From G963665595 sp963665595 (GTDB taxonomy: Bacteria > Actinomycetota > Coriobacteriia > Coriobacteriales > CADBOM01): DNA of 64,000 bases. Location of the stretch: the NCBI GenBank assembly GCA_963665595.2, contig CAXXJK010000005.1, positions 1-64,000 on the forward strand, written 5' to 3'. Made by a program: the position numbers and the translations under genes. Under the pieces are notes generated by a model that ran no database searches, was not told where the DNA came from, and worked only from the letters and a program-made list of their open reading frames with translations. Shown here one piece after another: positions 35,236 through 43,719 of the stretch (the stretch's first letter is position 1; every line of letters begins with the position of its first letter).

Positions 35236-36003
35236 CTAAATTTTCCTCCCAATATAGAAGGCATAGCCGTAATAGTGCCCGTATTGAGCATACAGATCGT
35301 CCTCATGTTTCATGAATGCAAGAAAATTTTCAACAGTTTTATTTCCCGCGTGCTGTTCTAGGAATTCTTCACGTCTGGCTCGTTGTGGCGCAAAGTAGTT
35401 CTCGGTCCAGTTGCTAGCGGGGAGGGTAAACACGGCTACTGGCATATAGCCGGCTGCTTGCATGGTCAAAATGTTTTGCCCTATGGTGCCGATCTCGGGG
35501 ACTGCGTCAACCCACCACTTCTCAATTTCAGCAGGGCGTTCGTTGGTAAACCAAGATTCGTAGGTCACGGCGATATAACCATCTTGCTTGAGGAAGTTTT
35601 TCCAATAGTTTAGGCCTGCTGCAAATCCTATATTGCCGATGGCACCCTCAGACCATATAAGATCAAACTCATCCTCTTCAAATGGTAGGTCACTCATTGA
35701 GCCTACAATGCCCTTGACTCTCTGCTGTACGCCCAGTGCTTCAGCGGTTGCGTTAAGTTTATCAATCGAGCCTGTGTAGAGGTCGAGAGCGGTGATGGCC
35801 GCTTCAGTATTCTGTGCTAAGACCATGGTCTGAAACCCTGTGCCACAGCCAAGATCGGCTATGTTTGTCTTGCTCGAAAGGTTATCGATAAAGCTCAGGG
35901 CTCGGATGGTTTCTTCAGCGCCACCGGGTCCTTGTCGTTCAAGTTCGACAAAGAACTCATTGATAAGGTCAAAGTCAAATGCGTGGTTGGTCGGTTTTTC
36001 CAT
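35236..36003 (-). CDS. Class I SAM-dependent methyltransferase
   Basis: 255 residues. Motif I is NIADLGCGTGFQTMV (47-61), post-I ITALDLYTGSID, and motif IV DEFDLIWSEGAIGNIGFAAGL. It belongs to the Methyltransf_11/25 group; the substrate is unknown. Its ATG lies 3 bp after the stop of the TetR gene, so the two are cotranscribed and the enzyme is presumably under TetR control. This may be a resistance or detoxification unit. Confidence 0.82.
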   Translation of the reverse strand: MEKPTNHAFDFDLINEFFVELERQGPGGAEETIRALSFIDNLSSKTNIADLGCGTGFQTMVLAQNTEAAITALDLYTGSIDKLNATAEALGVQQRVKGIVGSMSDLPFEEDEFDLIWSEGAIGNIGFAAGLNYWKNFLKQDGYIAVTYESWFTNERPAEIEKWWVDAVPEIGTIGQNILTMQAAGYMPVAVFTLPASNWTENYFAPQRARREEFLEQHAGNKTVENFLAFMKHEDDLYAQYGHYYGYAFYIGRKI

Positions 36004-36006
36004 GGG

Positions 36007-36654
36007 TTATAATTCCTGTCTTTTCAGTGCCTTGTCAGTCTGTAAGGCGGTGTGTGCTTCTATAAATTTTTCAACATGTGTTGCCAGTAGATCTGCCGTT
36101 TCCTGAGTGCTATATCCTGCGTCTGAAAGGCTTAACAGCAAATAAAATGGTGCATAAAACTCAAGTGCCAACTGTTTCGGGTTAGCTGATACCCATACAC
36201 CTTGGCTCATCATTTCGCGGAACAGATCTTCCATGTAACATACTGGGCCGCTTGTCAGGCACTTCTCGTACAGGTCTGCCATTTCAGGATCTCGATACTG
36301 CTCAAGCGTCAGTAACTTGCGAAAATCGCATCCAAACTCATCCGTAGTCCAAAATTCAAATTGGCTGGTAATAAAGGTTCGGATGTTTTCTACGGAAGTT
36401 TTGCCGTAATCATCGGGCTGTACATCGAAGGTCGTTTCCGGAACCTGATGTTCTCGTGCACGTTCAGCATCAAGTTCAAACATACGCTTCACGATGGAAT
36501 CAAAAATGTCTCTTTTGTCCGTATAGTGTTTGTATAAGGCACTCTTGGTCATCCCCAGTTGTCCGGCAATAGAGCTTACAGAGACTGCCGCATAGCCATC
36601 GCGGGCAAACAGAGCAAGAGCCGTATGCAAGATATTTTCTTTGGTATTGTTCAT
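36007..36654 (-). CDS. TetR-family transcriptional regulator
   Basis: 215 residues. The N-terminal TetR HTH is ENILHTALALFARDGYAAVSVSSIAGQLGMTKSALYKHYTDKRDIFDSI (residues 5-53), with an unrelated ligand-binding C-terminus. AAGAGGCG precedes ATG 36654. Upstream lie two 16-bp palindromes (36675-36690 and 36703-36718), so autorepression is likely. First gene of an operon with a methyltransferase. Confidence 0.9.
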   Translation of the reverse strand: MNNTKENILHTALALFARDGYAAVSVSSIAGQLGMTKSALYKHYTDKRDIFDSIVKRMFELDAERAREHQVPETTFDVQPDDYGKTSVENIRTFITSQFEFWTTDEFGCDFRKLLTLEQYRDPEMADLYEKCLTSGPVCYMEDLFREMMSQGVWVSANPKQLALEFYAPFYLLLSLSDAGYSTQETADLLATHVEKFIEAHTALQTDKALKRQEL

Positions 36655-36674
36655 AGCGCCTCTTGTTTCAGAAA

Positions 36675-36718
36675 GTGAACGATCGTTTACATATTCATAA
36701 TAGTGAACGATCGTTCAC
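36675..36718 (-). promoter_or_regulatory. Tandem TetR operators
   Basis: GTGAACGATCGTTCAC at 36703-36718 is a perfect 16-bp palindrome. GTGAACGATCGTTTAC at 36675-36690 differs by one base. Centres are 28 bp apart, directly upstream of the TetR gene. This is a typical TetR-family double operator. Confidence 0.85.
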
Positions 36719-36776
36719 AAGTCAAGGGGAGAGGCTGTGAAGCTATGCCGAAAATAAACACTTTGCTCCGTTGTCA

Positions 36777-37379
36777 TCAACCCAACATGTGAACATCTGC
36801 GGGTCTCACTATGGCGCCATAAAGATAGTCATCTGCCACACGTAGCATATGTTCTCGTAGTTCTTCTGCCGGGACTTCAGTATTGCCTTTGACCCAGTCA
36901 AACCCTTGTAGCCAATCGATGATCATCATCACGATAATTCCCTGGCAGTGAATTGAGATATCCGTTGCACGTGGTCCTGTGATTCCATGTTGCTTAAGCT
37001 CAGGAAGCACGAGAGCATCTATGCCATCGCGCGCTTCTCCGAAGATGGCACTGCGCAGAAGAGGCCTGCCTCCTGAATCTAGAATAGTTCGCAGCGCATG
37101 TTTGTTGCGGTCGAGCACCGTCATGATATGTGTCAGAACTTCGCGTGTGCTTGCGCCGTGGTGTGCTTCTTTCAGCGATGGCAGTATTGATTGAGCAAAC
37201 GCGAATCTCACCAATGCATAGATATCCTCGAAGTAGTAGTAGAACGTTTGACGATCAACGTCACAGGTGTTAGTTATCATGCGTATCGATATCGATTCAA
37301 TCGGATGCGTTTCCAAAAGATTGATAAGAGCTTCAGATAGATGCTGTTTAGTCTGATCACTTTGCTCCCGTTTTTTCAT
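36777..37379 (-). CDS. TetR-family transcriptional regulator
   Basis: 200 residues. HTH: TKQHLSEALINLLETHPIESISIRMITNTCDVDRQTFYYYFEDIYALVRF (about 10-60). The C-terminus resembles the TetR_C_8/DhaS-type ligand domain. AGGGGA precedes ATG 37379. It is divergent from the YhgE/Pip transporter gene and probably represses it and itself through sites in the 37380-37547 interval. Confidence 0.88.
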   Translation of the reverse strand: MKKREQSDQTKQHLSEALINLLETHPIESISIRMITNTCDVDRQTFYYYFEDIYALVRFAFAQSILPSLKEAHHGASTREVLTHIMTVLDRNKHALRTILDSGGRPLLRSAIFGEARDGIDALVLPELKQHGITGPRATDISIHCQGIIVMMIIDWLQGFDWVKGNTEVPAEELREHMLRVADDYLYGAIVRPADVHMLG

Positions 37380-37461
37380 CTGTCAATTTCCCCTTCCACG
37401 CCATACAAAACAAGTACATCTGGCTAGTGTTTTCTGTCTTCTATACCGTTACAGTTTATTA

Positions 37462-37475
37462 CATACAAGTGTATG
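37462..37475. promoter_or_regulatory. Candidate operator between TetR and YhgE genes
   Basis: CATACAAGTGTATG is an inverted repeat with 5-base arms and a 4-base spacer, located in the middle of the divergent promoter region. It is shorter than the operators at 36675-36718 but well placed. Confidence 0.45.
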
Positions 37476-37547
37476 GTAAAAAAGAAGTATAGGCAACACT
37501 GGCGTAGAAGGCTTAAACCAATACGCTAAAAGAAGGTGAGGATCATC

Positions 37548-39974
37548 GTGAAAATATTGAAGGAATCCTTTTCAGAACTCTTTCGCAATAAATTATCAGT
37601 TGCAGCGTTGATAGTTATTCCGTTGCTCATTGGATTTTTTAGCATATTCTATGTGAGCAGTTTCTACGATCCTTTTGAGAAGATGGAAAATCTGAAAGTT
37701 GCTATTGTCAACGAAGATACGGGCGTTGTCTTTGACGAGATAGAGAAAAATTATGGCGCAGCGTTGACGGAGTCCATCATGCAAAATGATTCCGTCACTT
37801 GGGTGCTCGAAGATGAAGCAGTGGTTGAATCCGGTCTTGAAAACTCAGACTACTATATGGCACTCATCATACCCGCCAACTTCTCCGCGCAGATAAGTGC
37901 AGGCGTATCAGGCAATGTACAGACGGCAGATTTGGTGTTCTGGCGAAATGCTCGTAAAAACTATCTCTTTGCTCAAATGAGCAGTCGTATCGAGATACAA
38001 CTTGCTGAAATGGTCAATCAGAAGGTGAGCGCGCAGTACGTGCAAGTTCTCGAAGATGGAATCGCTACTGTGGCACAGGGAATGCAGGAGGCTTCTGACG
38101 GATCGTCTGCACTGGCAGAAGGGTCGGCATCACTAAGCGATGGACTGCATCAGGCGGTATCTGGTGCGCACGTTGTCGATGATGGAGCAACTTATCTAGC
38201 GGATGGATCTACGCTTCTCGCTTCAGGGACACATAGTCTTTCAGGGTATACGGGTTCACTTGCATCGGGTGCCGATGAAGTGGCATCTGGCTCTGCCGCG
38301 CTTTCATCAGGTACAGGCATGCTTGCGCAAGGTATGCAGACATTGCAGGGGGGATCAACGCAACTTGTTGAGAAGACACGAGCATTAAACTTGGGTATCG
38401 ATACTGCTGCACGGAATATGACAACGGTTGCATCGGCGATTCAGGTGCTTAATACAACTTCAAACACCGTAACCACGGGACTTACGGAGCTTTCGCCAGA
38501 TCTTGCTGCAGAAGCCTCAGATCTCTCTGCTCTTTCAGGAGCACTTGACGGTGCCGATGATCTGATAGGTGATGCTGACACTCCGGGAACCTTGCGTTAT
38601 GCGACTGCTTCTGCGCAAACCTACATCGCCTCTGCGCGCCAAGCATGGTCGGGTGGGGGAAGCTATAAGGGTAAGACGGTAGGCGAGTGGCTATCATTGG
38701 CGGCAGGTGTGATGGAGAGTGTTGATACAGGGCTTCAAACTACGAAAACTACACTCGACGCAGCAGTTGAGGAGACGGCACATACAAGCTCAGATCTTTC
38801 CGATGCCGTTGCGCTCATCGGAAAGACTGATACTCCGGGGCATACGCTTGCCTATACTTCAAGTCAAGTTACAGCGGGACTGGGAACGTTGTATACAACA
38901 TTTATAGATTTGCAGACGGGTGTGACGGGTTTGCGCGATGGCTCAAAGCTATTGGCTACCACGATGCAAGACTTTGCTGATGGTATCGCACAAGCAAGCG
39001 ACAGTACTCAAGCTATTGCTACGGGGGCAACAACGGTTGCTACAGGAGCTTCAACCGTTTCAAGCGGGGCAGTTGCTTTGCAGAGTGGCGCCGAGGCTCT
39101 TGATGAAGGAGCCCAAGCACTTGCAGACGGAACATCCCAGCTGAGCTCATCGCTTCCCTTGTTAGTTTCAGGCTTGACATCTGCAAGCGACGGTGCCCAG
39201 TCGATTTCAGACGGAGCGATAATGTTGAGCACTGGTCTTGCAGATGGAGTTCATGACATCAACGACAATTTGCCGGCAGATACTGAAGCATTCGCGGAAT
39301 ATGTGGCGCAGCCAGTCAACGTTTCAGAGGAGACCTATGGCGATCTTGAACATTTTGGTCAGGGCTTTATTCCCTTCTTCATGACGATGGCACTTTGGCT
39401 GGGATCTCTCATGATATTTTTTGTGGCGAGTCCGTTTCCCGAAAGTGGACTCAGCGTCAGTCGTTTTCATGTCGTATTAGGGCGCTTTCCTCTGTATATG
39501 CTATTTGGCATCATTGAAGTCATTGCGGTATTTTTGGCAGGATTATCGCTGGGCATTCCGATGCTCAATGAACTGATGCTTTTGGTGGTGTTGATTATAA
39601 CCTCGATGGTATTCATCGCTATCATGCAGAATTTGAATTTACTATTTGGGTTGTTTGGTAAAGTGTTGATCATTTTTTTGATGATCATCCAGTTGGCTGG
39701 GGCGTCCGGTACGTTGCCTGTGGAATTAAGTTCCTCATTTCTGATAGGTATTACTCAATGGCTTCCCTTCAGATATAGCATTGACGCGATTCGGGAAATC
39801 ATGAGTGGCAAAAACATGGCAACAGTATGGACCGACATGGGAACGCTTGTGCTTTTTGGATTAGGAGCCTTGGTACTTACTTTGTTTTTGTATCCGCTGG
39901 GAAAAAAGATAGAGGAACGGGCGCGCCAAAAAGAGATCGAGAAGGTCGCTGGATATACCGCTACGGCCCCCTAG
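37548..39974 (+). CDS. YhgE/Pip-family ABC-2-like membrane protein
   Basis: 808 residues. An N-terminal membrane helix (about 18-42, LSVAALIVIPLLIGFFSIFYVSSFYDP) is followed by a large extracytoplasmic region (45-600). That region has many copies of a short Ser/Gly/Ala/Leu helical repeat such as LADGSTLLASGTHSLSG. The C-terminus has about five membrane segments (from GFIPFFMTMALWLGSLMIFFVASPF). This is the classic YhgE/Pip layout, related to ESX/phage-infection proteins and linked to export. GTG at 37548 has AAGGTGAGG at good distance; GTG 37536 does not. Divergent TetR regulator. Confidence 0.88.
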   Translation: MKILKESFSELFRNKLSVAALIVIPLLIGFFSIFYVSSFYDPFEKMENLKVAIVNEDTGVVFDEIEKNYGAALTESIMQNDSVTWVLEDEAVVESGLENSDYYMALIIPANFSAQISAGVSGNVQTADLVFWRNARKNYLFAQMSSRIEIQLAEMVNQKVSAQYVQVLEDGIATVAQGMQEASDGSSALAEGSASLSDGLHQAVSGAHVVDDGATYLADGSTLLASGTHSLSGYTGSLASGADEVASGSAALSSGTGMLAQGMQTLQGGSTQLVEKTRALNLGIDTAARNMTTVASAIQVLNTTSNTVTTGLTELSPDLAAEASDLSALSGALDGADDLIGDADTPGTLRYATASAQTYIASARQAWSGGGSYKGKTVGEWLSLAAGVMESVDTGLQTTKTTLDAAVEETAHTSSDLSDAVALIGKTDTPGHTLAYTSSQVTAGLGTLYTTFIDLQTGVTGLRDGSKLLATTMQDFADGIAQASDSTQAIATGATTVATGASTVSSGAVALQSGAEALDEGAQALADGTSQLSSSLPLLVSGLTSASDGAQSISDGAIMLSTGLADGVHDINDNLPADTEAFAEYVAQPVNVSEETYGDLEHFGQGFIPFFMTMALWLGSLMIFFVASPFPESGLSVSRFHVVLGRFPLYMLFGIIEVIAVFLAGLSLGIPMLNELMLLVVLIITSMVFIAIMQNLNLLFGLFGKVLIIFLMIIQLAGASGTLPVELSSSFLIGITQWLPFRYSIDAIREIMSGKNMATVWTDMGTLVLFGLGALVLTLFLYPLGKKIEERARQKEIEKVAGYTATAP

Positions 39975-40039
39975 AACTGTCTCTGTAAAGGCATCCATGG
40001 ATATATGAGCAATGGTCCGCATAAATGAGGTATCAAAGC

Positions 40040-40240
40040 CTATGATTTGTCTGACGAGTCAAGTGCTTCTTTCTGCTCTCTCCAAGCTCTTTCTGACTCA
40101 GCCCTCATTTCATCGGTGAACTCTAGGCCGCATTGAGTGCAGTGCTGAAATCTGAGAAAATTTCTGTAGCCACAGGCAGGACATTCAATGAGCTTATGTT
40201 TACAGCGTTCGCACAGGGGAGTGCATCTCCAACAGCCCAT
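40040..40240 (-). CDS. Small zinc-ribbon protein at end of Mo-enzyme operon
   Basis: 66 residues from ATG 40240, chosen because GAGGAGAG precedes it. It is full of paired cysteines: Cys3/6, 10/13, 20/23 and 34/37 in MGCWRCTPLCERC and CPACGYRNFLRFQHCTQC. This could bind two zinc ions. A charged helical tail follows. It is the last gene of the leftward operon with MCFRP protein, Mo oxidoreductase and ferredoxin. Function unknown; metal binding or assembly is inferred. No close family recognised. Confidence 0.7.
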   Translation of the reverse strand: MGCWRCTPLCERCKHKLIECPACGYRNFLRFQHCTQCGLEFTDEMRAESERAWREQKEALDSSDKS

Positions 40241-40268
40241 AGTCTGACTCTCCTCATCCATCAAGTAA

Positions 40269-40310
40269 CAGCAGCGAGTCTGTCTTATGCTAACGGCAGA
40301 CTCGCTGCTG
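40269..40310 (-). other. 14-bp stem-loop between ferredoxin and small zinc-ribbon genes
   Basis: Perfect arms CAGCAGCGAGTCTG (40269-40282) and CAGACTCGCTGCTG (40297-40310) with a 14-nt loop. No U tract follows on the minus strand, so it may be an attenuating, processing or stabilising element that sets unequal expression of the two genes. Confidence 0.6.
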
Positions 40311-40318
40311 AGAATCCA

Positions 40319-40663
40319 TTAGGGAAGGAACAGATACGCTTTTTCGCCCTTCTCATTCAATACTTGCGACAGCTCATCCACGGTACCAAATTTCAAGCAT
40401 TGTCCTAGGCACGTGAAAACACAAGGCGGATCCCCTCCGCTCTCTTTGATTCTTTCTGCGCAGAGATCGCAAAAGCTGGTAAGAACAGGAATGTAATTCC
40501 ACTCAAACTTCTCATTTCCCAACTCGACAGGGCCAACTTCCAACAATTTGATGCCATAGAGTTCTTGCTCCACACTGAAGTTTTTTTCATTCTTGCAGGC
40601 AAGCTCGCAGCTATGACAGCCAGAGCACCATTTATAATCAACCAGTAGACCGTACGTAGACAT
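40319..40663 (-). CDS. 4Fe-4S ferredoxin-type subunit of Mo oxidoreductase
   Basis: 114 residues from ATG 40663, with GGAGG just upstream. The first cluster motif is CSGCHSCELACKNEK. Further cysteines are in FCDLCAERIKESGGDPPCVFTCLGQCLKFG. This is a shortened member of the DMSO reductase beta-subunit family, probably with two clusters in place of four. It presumably carries electrons to the molybdopterin subunit encoded immediately upstream. No membrane subunit is encoded. Confidence 0.85.
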   Translation of the reverse strand: MSTYGLLVDYKWCSGCHSCELACKNEKNFSVEQELYGIKLLEVGPVELGNEKFEWNYIPVLTSFCDLCAERIKESGGDPPCVFTCLGQCLKFGTVDELSQVLNEKGEKAYLFLP

Positions 40664-40695
40664 ACTCAACCTCCTTCGATAGCATACGGATTCGT

Positions 40696-42948
40696 TTAGT
40701 CTTCAGCCTTATAGACATTGCATATGACACCCTTATAGGGTGCGCCGAAGCCCATCTTACCGATGTCATGGTGCGGTATAAGGTTGTTGATATTTGATTT
40801 CCATACTCCAAAGAGGCTTGGCTCTTCAGGGTCTTCTTCCGGATACCACCAACCGTGTGCAGCTGAAATCACGCGGGGGCTGACCGTTGGGGTAACCTTG
40901 GCAACTTCCTTACATTTACCGAACATATTCTCTAGGTAGCACCAGTCGCCATTCTTGATACCCAGTTTTTCAGCGGTTTCCGGGTGAATCTCAAACTCTG
41001 CATATTTGTCGATCTTACGCAGCGTTGGTAGCTGCCTATGCTCAGAGTGAAACGAAGTATAGTGTCTTGCCCCGGTGGTCAGTATGTAGGGATACTTCTC
41101 AGCCATTTCCGGTTTGCTATAAGGACTGTAATGCGGTTCCTCGTAGTAGGGCAATGGGTCTTCGCCATACGACTCATACACCGTTGAATAGAGCTCAAGT
41201 TTTCCGGTCGGTGTGTTAAAGCCGGGTTGACCATCTGGGCGCGCGTCGCCCGTTTCGTACTTGCGATACTTGATCTTGTCGGGCATGTACACGACTCGCT
41301 CTTTAAGATCTTCATACTTTGTAAGCTCGGGGTAAGAAGCCAGATTCTGATATAGATACTCATAAAGGTTGTTGAACGGAAGCTGGGCTTCAGGATTCAT
41401 GAGCTTTACGATATCGGTCGCGATATCGAACTCAGGACGTGCTTCTCCCACTTCGACTGCCTTGTTAATGGCACCTACGAAGTTTGGAGAGAATCCACTG
41501 GTGGGAATAACATAGGCATCATGTTCGGTGAATGTTGCCAGAGGCAATACCACATCGGCAAATGCCATGGACATCGGATTATGGAAGGTGTCCGTGAATA
41601 CCACAAAGTCCATCTTTTGCAGAGCCTTGTGCCAGCGCGTGGGTTGTGCCGAATTTGTTGGAGCAATGACGTTGCTGTTGCTGACAAATGCCATGCGTAT
41701 TGGATAGGGCTCGTCTGATTCAAGTGCATCAAGTAAGCAGTCGGGATGGGCGGTATCAGTAGACATCTCGGTGAACGGATAGTCAAAAAGGCCGATGCGC
41801 TTGACGTAAGATTCTTCAGGAATGAAGTCTTTGTAGAAGCCTACTGCTGAAACGACATGCCAGTCCTTGATACCGAGCACTGCGCCACCGGGAATATCGA
41901 GGTTACCCGTGATCGCAGCAAGTGCGATGTAGCATTGAGCGGCTTGGATACCGTTGACGTTCTGGTCAAATGCAACACCCCATGTGAAGTCAACGGGGTG
42001 GGCTTTTGCGATGATTCGCGCAGTATTTATAATCTGCTCTTCGGGCACCCAGGTGATTTCTGAGGCCCACTGTGGCGTATGACCATCAAGGATTCTCGCC
42101 GCAAACTCATCCCACTTATATACCCACTTATCAACAAAATCATGGTCGTAGAGGTCTTCGCTGATGATGACATAGAGCAAGCCCATAGCAAGAGCAGTGT
42201 CGGTTCCGGGGCGAAGTCTAAGAACCGTTTCGGCTCGTGAGCCAAGCCATGTCATGCGCGGGTCAACATGGATGAGTTTGGTCCCGCGTTTCATGAGGTC
42301 TATGACGGCGTGACCGAAAAGACCGTCAGGGTTTGATTTCAGAGGTTCTTTGCCCCATACGACGATGTATTCGGGTACTTCAAAGCGTGGGTCATCATAG
42401 CGCTTTGCCAATGCTGCAGCATAATCCATTTCAGTCCACCAAGCACCCATGATGTAGTTACAGACAGCACTGCGCGGTCCAAAGCAAGACCAGCCACTTT
42501 GCGTATAGGCGAAGTTTGGTGTCTGAAAGGCGACATCGCTGAGGAGATGGGACAAACGTACGCCCCAACGTCCGGTTCCGGTGTATACGACAACGCTTTC
42601 CTTGCCGTATTTGTCCCAGATCTTATGCGTTTCATCATAGATGATCCGATAGGCTTCTTCCCAGCTGATCCGCTCAAACTTATTCTTGCCGCGATCCTCT
42701 TTTGCTCGTTTCATCGGATACAGAAGACGATCAGGATGATTCACGTACTCAATAACATCAAGACATCTGACACATAGACGTCCCTGCGTCACGGGATGTT
42801 CGGGATCTCCCTCGACCTTAACCAGTTTTCCGTCTTTCACGAACAGACGGATTCCACAGCCGACCCCATGACATCCTGGAGGCGACCAAGCACACGTTCG
42901 TATGATTTCCGTACCGTCTTCCTGCGTTGTTTTCCAAGGTGTGGTCAT
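40696..42948 (-). CDS. Molybdopterin oxidoreductase, DMSO reductase family
   Basis: 750 residues from ATG 42948 (MTTPWKTTQEDGTEIIRTCAW). N-terminal Fe-S ligands: Cys in TCAW, PPGCHGVGCG and GRLCVRC. The MGD-binding blocks follow (NKFERISWEEAYRIIYDETHKI, GWSCFGPRSAVCNYIMGAWW, YIVVWGKEPLKSNPDG, HVDPRMTWLGSRAE, RPGTDTALAMGLLYVI). The C-terminal molybdopterin-binding barrel contains TTGARHYTSFHSEHRQLP. A Cys in SCFGPR is the likely Mo or W ligand. No Tat signal, so cytoplasmic. Close in type to uncharacterised Eggerthellaceae reductases and catechol dehydroxylases; substrate unknown. Partner ferredoxin follows 32 bp later. Confidence 0.85.
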   Translation of the reverse strand: MTTPWKTTQEDGTEIIRTCAWSPPGCHGVGCGIRLFVKDGKLVKVEGDPEHPVTQGRLCVRCLDVIEYVNHPDRLLYPMKRAKEDRGKNKFERISWEEAYRIIYDETHKIWDKYGKESVVVYTGTGRWGVRLSHLLSDVAFQTPNFAYTQSGWSCFGPRSAVCNYIMGAWWTEMDYAAALAKRYDDPRFEVPEYIVVWGKEPLKSNPDGLFGHAVIDLMKRGTKLIHVDPRMTWLGSRAETVLRLRPGTDTALAMGLLYVIISEDLYDHDFVDKWVYKWDEFAARILDGHTPQWASEITWVPEEQIINTARIIAKAHPVDFTWGVAFDQNVNGIQAAQCYIALAAITGNLDIPGGAVLGIKDWHVVSAVGFYKDFIPEESYVKRIGLFDYPFTEMSTDTAHPDCLLDALESDEPYPIRMAFVSNSNVIAPTNSAQPTRWHKALQKMDFVVFTDTFHNPMSMAFADVVLPLATFTEHDAYVIPTSGFSPNFVGAINKAVEVGEARPEFDIATDIVKLMNPEAQLPFNNLYEYLYQNLASYPELTKYEDLKERVVYMPDKIKYRKYETGDARPDGQPGFNTPTGKLELYSTVYESYGEDPLPYYEEPHYSPYSKPEMAEKYPYILTTGARHYTSFHSEHRQLPTLRKIDKYAEFEIHPETAEKLGIKNGDWCYLENMFGKCKEVAKVTPTVSPRVISAAHGWWYPEEDPEEPSLFGVWKSNINNLIPHHDIGKMGFGAPYKGVICNVYKAED

Positions 42949-43030
42949 TGTTCCTCTCTTCTCCTTGTAACAATAATGCCTCTGTACAATCAACAACATG
43001 GATTCGGTATTCTTTTGAAAAACGTTCTTC

Positions 43031-43306
43031 CTATTTGTTATCTTCGATGGGCACCGCAGGTGAAGGCGCAGCTACTGGTTTGGGGCTCGCCGGTGCCCCC
43101 GGAGCTTTTGGCACATGTGGGATTCCTGGAACTCCCGGCTCCGATACGGTGTTGGTTTGTGTAACAGGCGCCTGGGGGTCAGGAAGCGTTTTTGCGGCAA
43201 ACGCCACCCCGCATTTTAAGCATTTTGTCAGTCCGGGCTTGTTCATGAAGCCGCACTCCGGACACTTTGTGGGAAGTTCTGATGTTGTAGATGGTCTGAA
43301 ACACAT
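43031..43306 (-). CDS. MCFRP-type single zinc-ribbon protein
   Basis: 91 residues from ATG 43306 with AGAAGGAAAC upstream. N-terminus MCFRPSTTSELPTKC; one zinc ribbon (Cys15/18/29/32); a Pro/Ala/Val-rich tail (PGVPGIPHVPKAPGAPASP). It shares the MCFRP start and the ribbon-plus-proline-rich layout with the protein at 27060-27434. Each is the first gene of an operon for a molybdopterin oxidoreductase. No characterised homologue is known to me. A dedicated assembly, metal-handling or docking role is inferred. Confidence 0.72.
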   Translation of the reverse strand: MCFRPSTTSELPTKCPECGFMNKPGLTKCLKCGVAFAAKTLPDPQAPVTQTNTVSEPGVPGIPHVPKAPGAPASPKPVAAPSPAVPIEDNK

Positions 43307-43719
43307 GTTTCCTTCTTTCCTCATCGCGTAAAAAATAAAACTGATATCACCGCCTTTTCATTATTTTGCTATTCACTTTTTCTTGTTGTTAGAATACGCA
43401 CACCATGAATGTTGCTGACAAACTCGAAAGGAAATATCTGTATCGCAGCTCTGAAGGATATGCGCTGGATACCCCTATATAATCGCTTCTAATAATCTGA
43501 AGCTAAAGATGATAATTTGTTGCCGACCGAAAACGAAAACTGACCATTGGTCAGTTTTCGTTTTCGGTCGGCAATCGATTCCTCTCTTCATCTCCGAGCT
43601 GTCGGGGGTAATCATATACATGGATGTATTGAATCTCAGATTCCTCGTGTGTTTTCAGCTGAGGGTTCTGGTGTTCGCAGTAAAAAGAAGGTTGAAACAG
43701 AAGAACGGAGAGGAAACGT
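43307..43719. other. Divergent intergenic region of the Mo/AOR locus (413 bp)
   Basis: It carries the promoters of two opposed redox operons. A TATAAT occurs at 43478-43483 on the plus strand. A 55-bp palindrome follows at 43520-43574. A 25-codon frame at 43405-43482 has no ribosome site and is not called. No regulator gene lies in the interval. Confidence 0.5.
43520..43574. repeat. 55-bp perfect palindrome
   Basis: Two 27-base arms are exact reverse complements around a single central T at 43547. The left arm runs TTGCCGACCGAAAACGAAAA to CTGACCA, and the right arm mirrors it to CGGTCGGCAA at 43574. It lies between divergent operons, so it is not needed to terminate either, and no U tract follows on either side. 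It could be a multi-site operator, a cruciform or a processed RNA hairpin. Confidence 0.9.

Noticed and set aside
43405..43482. 25-codon frame MNVADKLERKYLY in the divergent redox intergenic region
   Set aside because: No ribosome site, and a TATAAT box overlaps its stop. Too short to support.
43520..43574. Palindrome as an ordinary transcription terminator
   Set aside because: Both neighbouring genes start away from it, and neither side has a U tract. A terminator role would need an unseen transcript.
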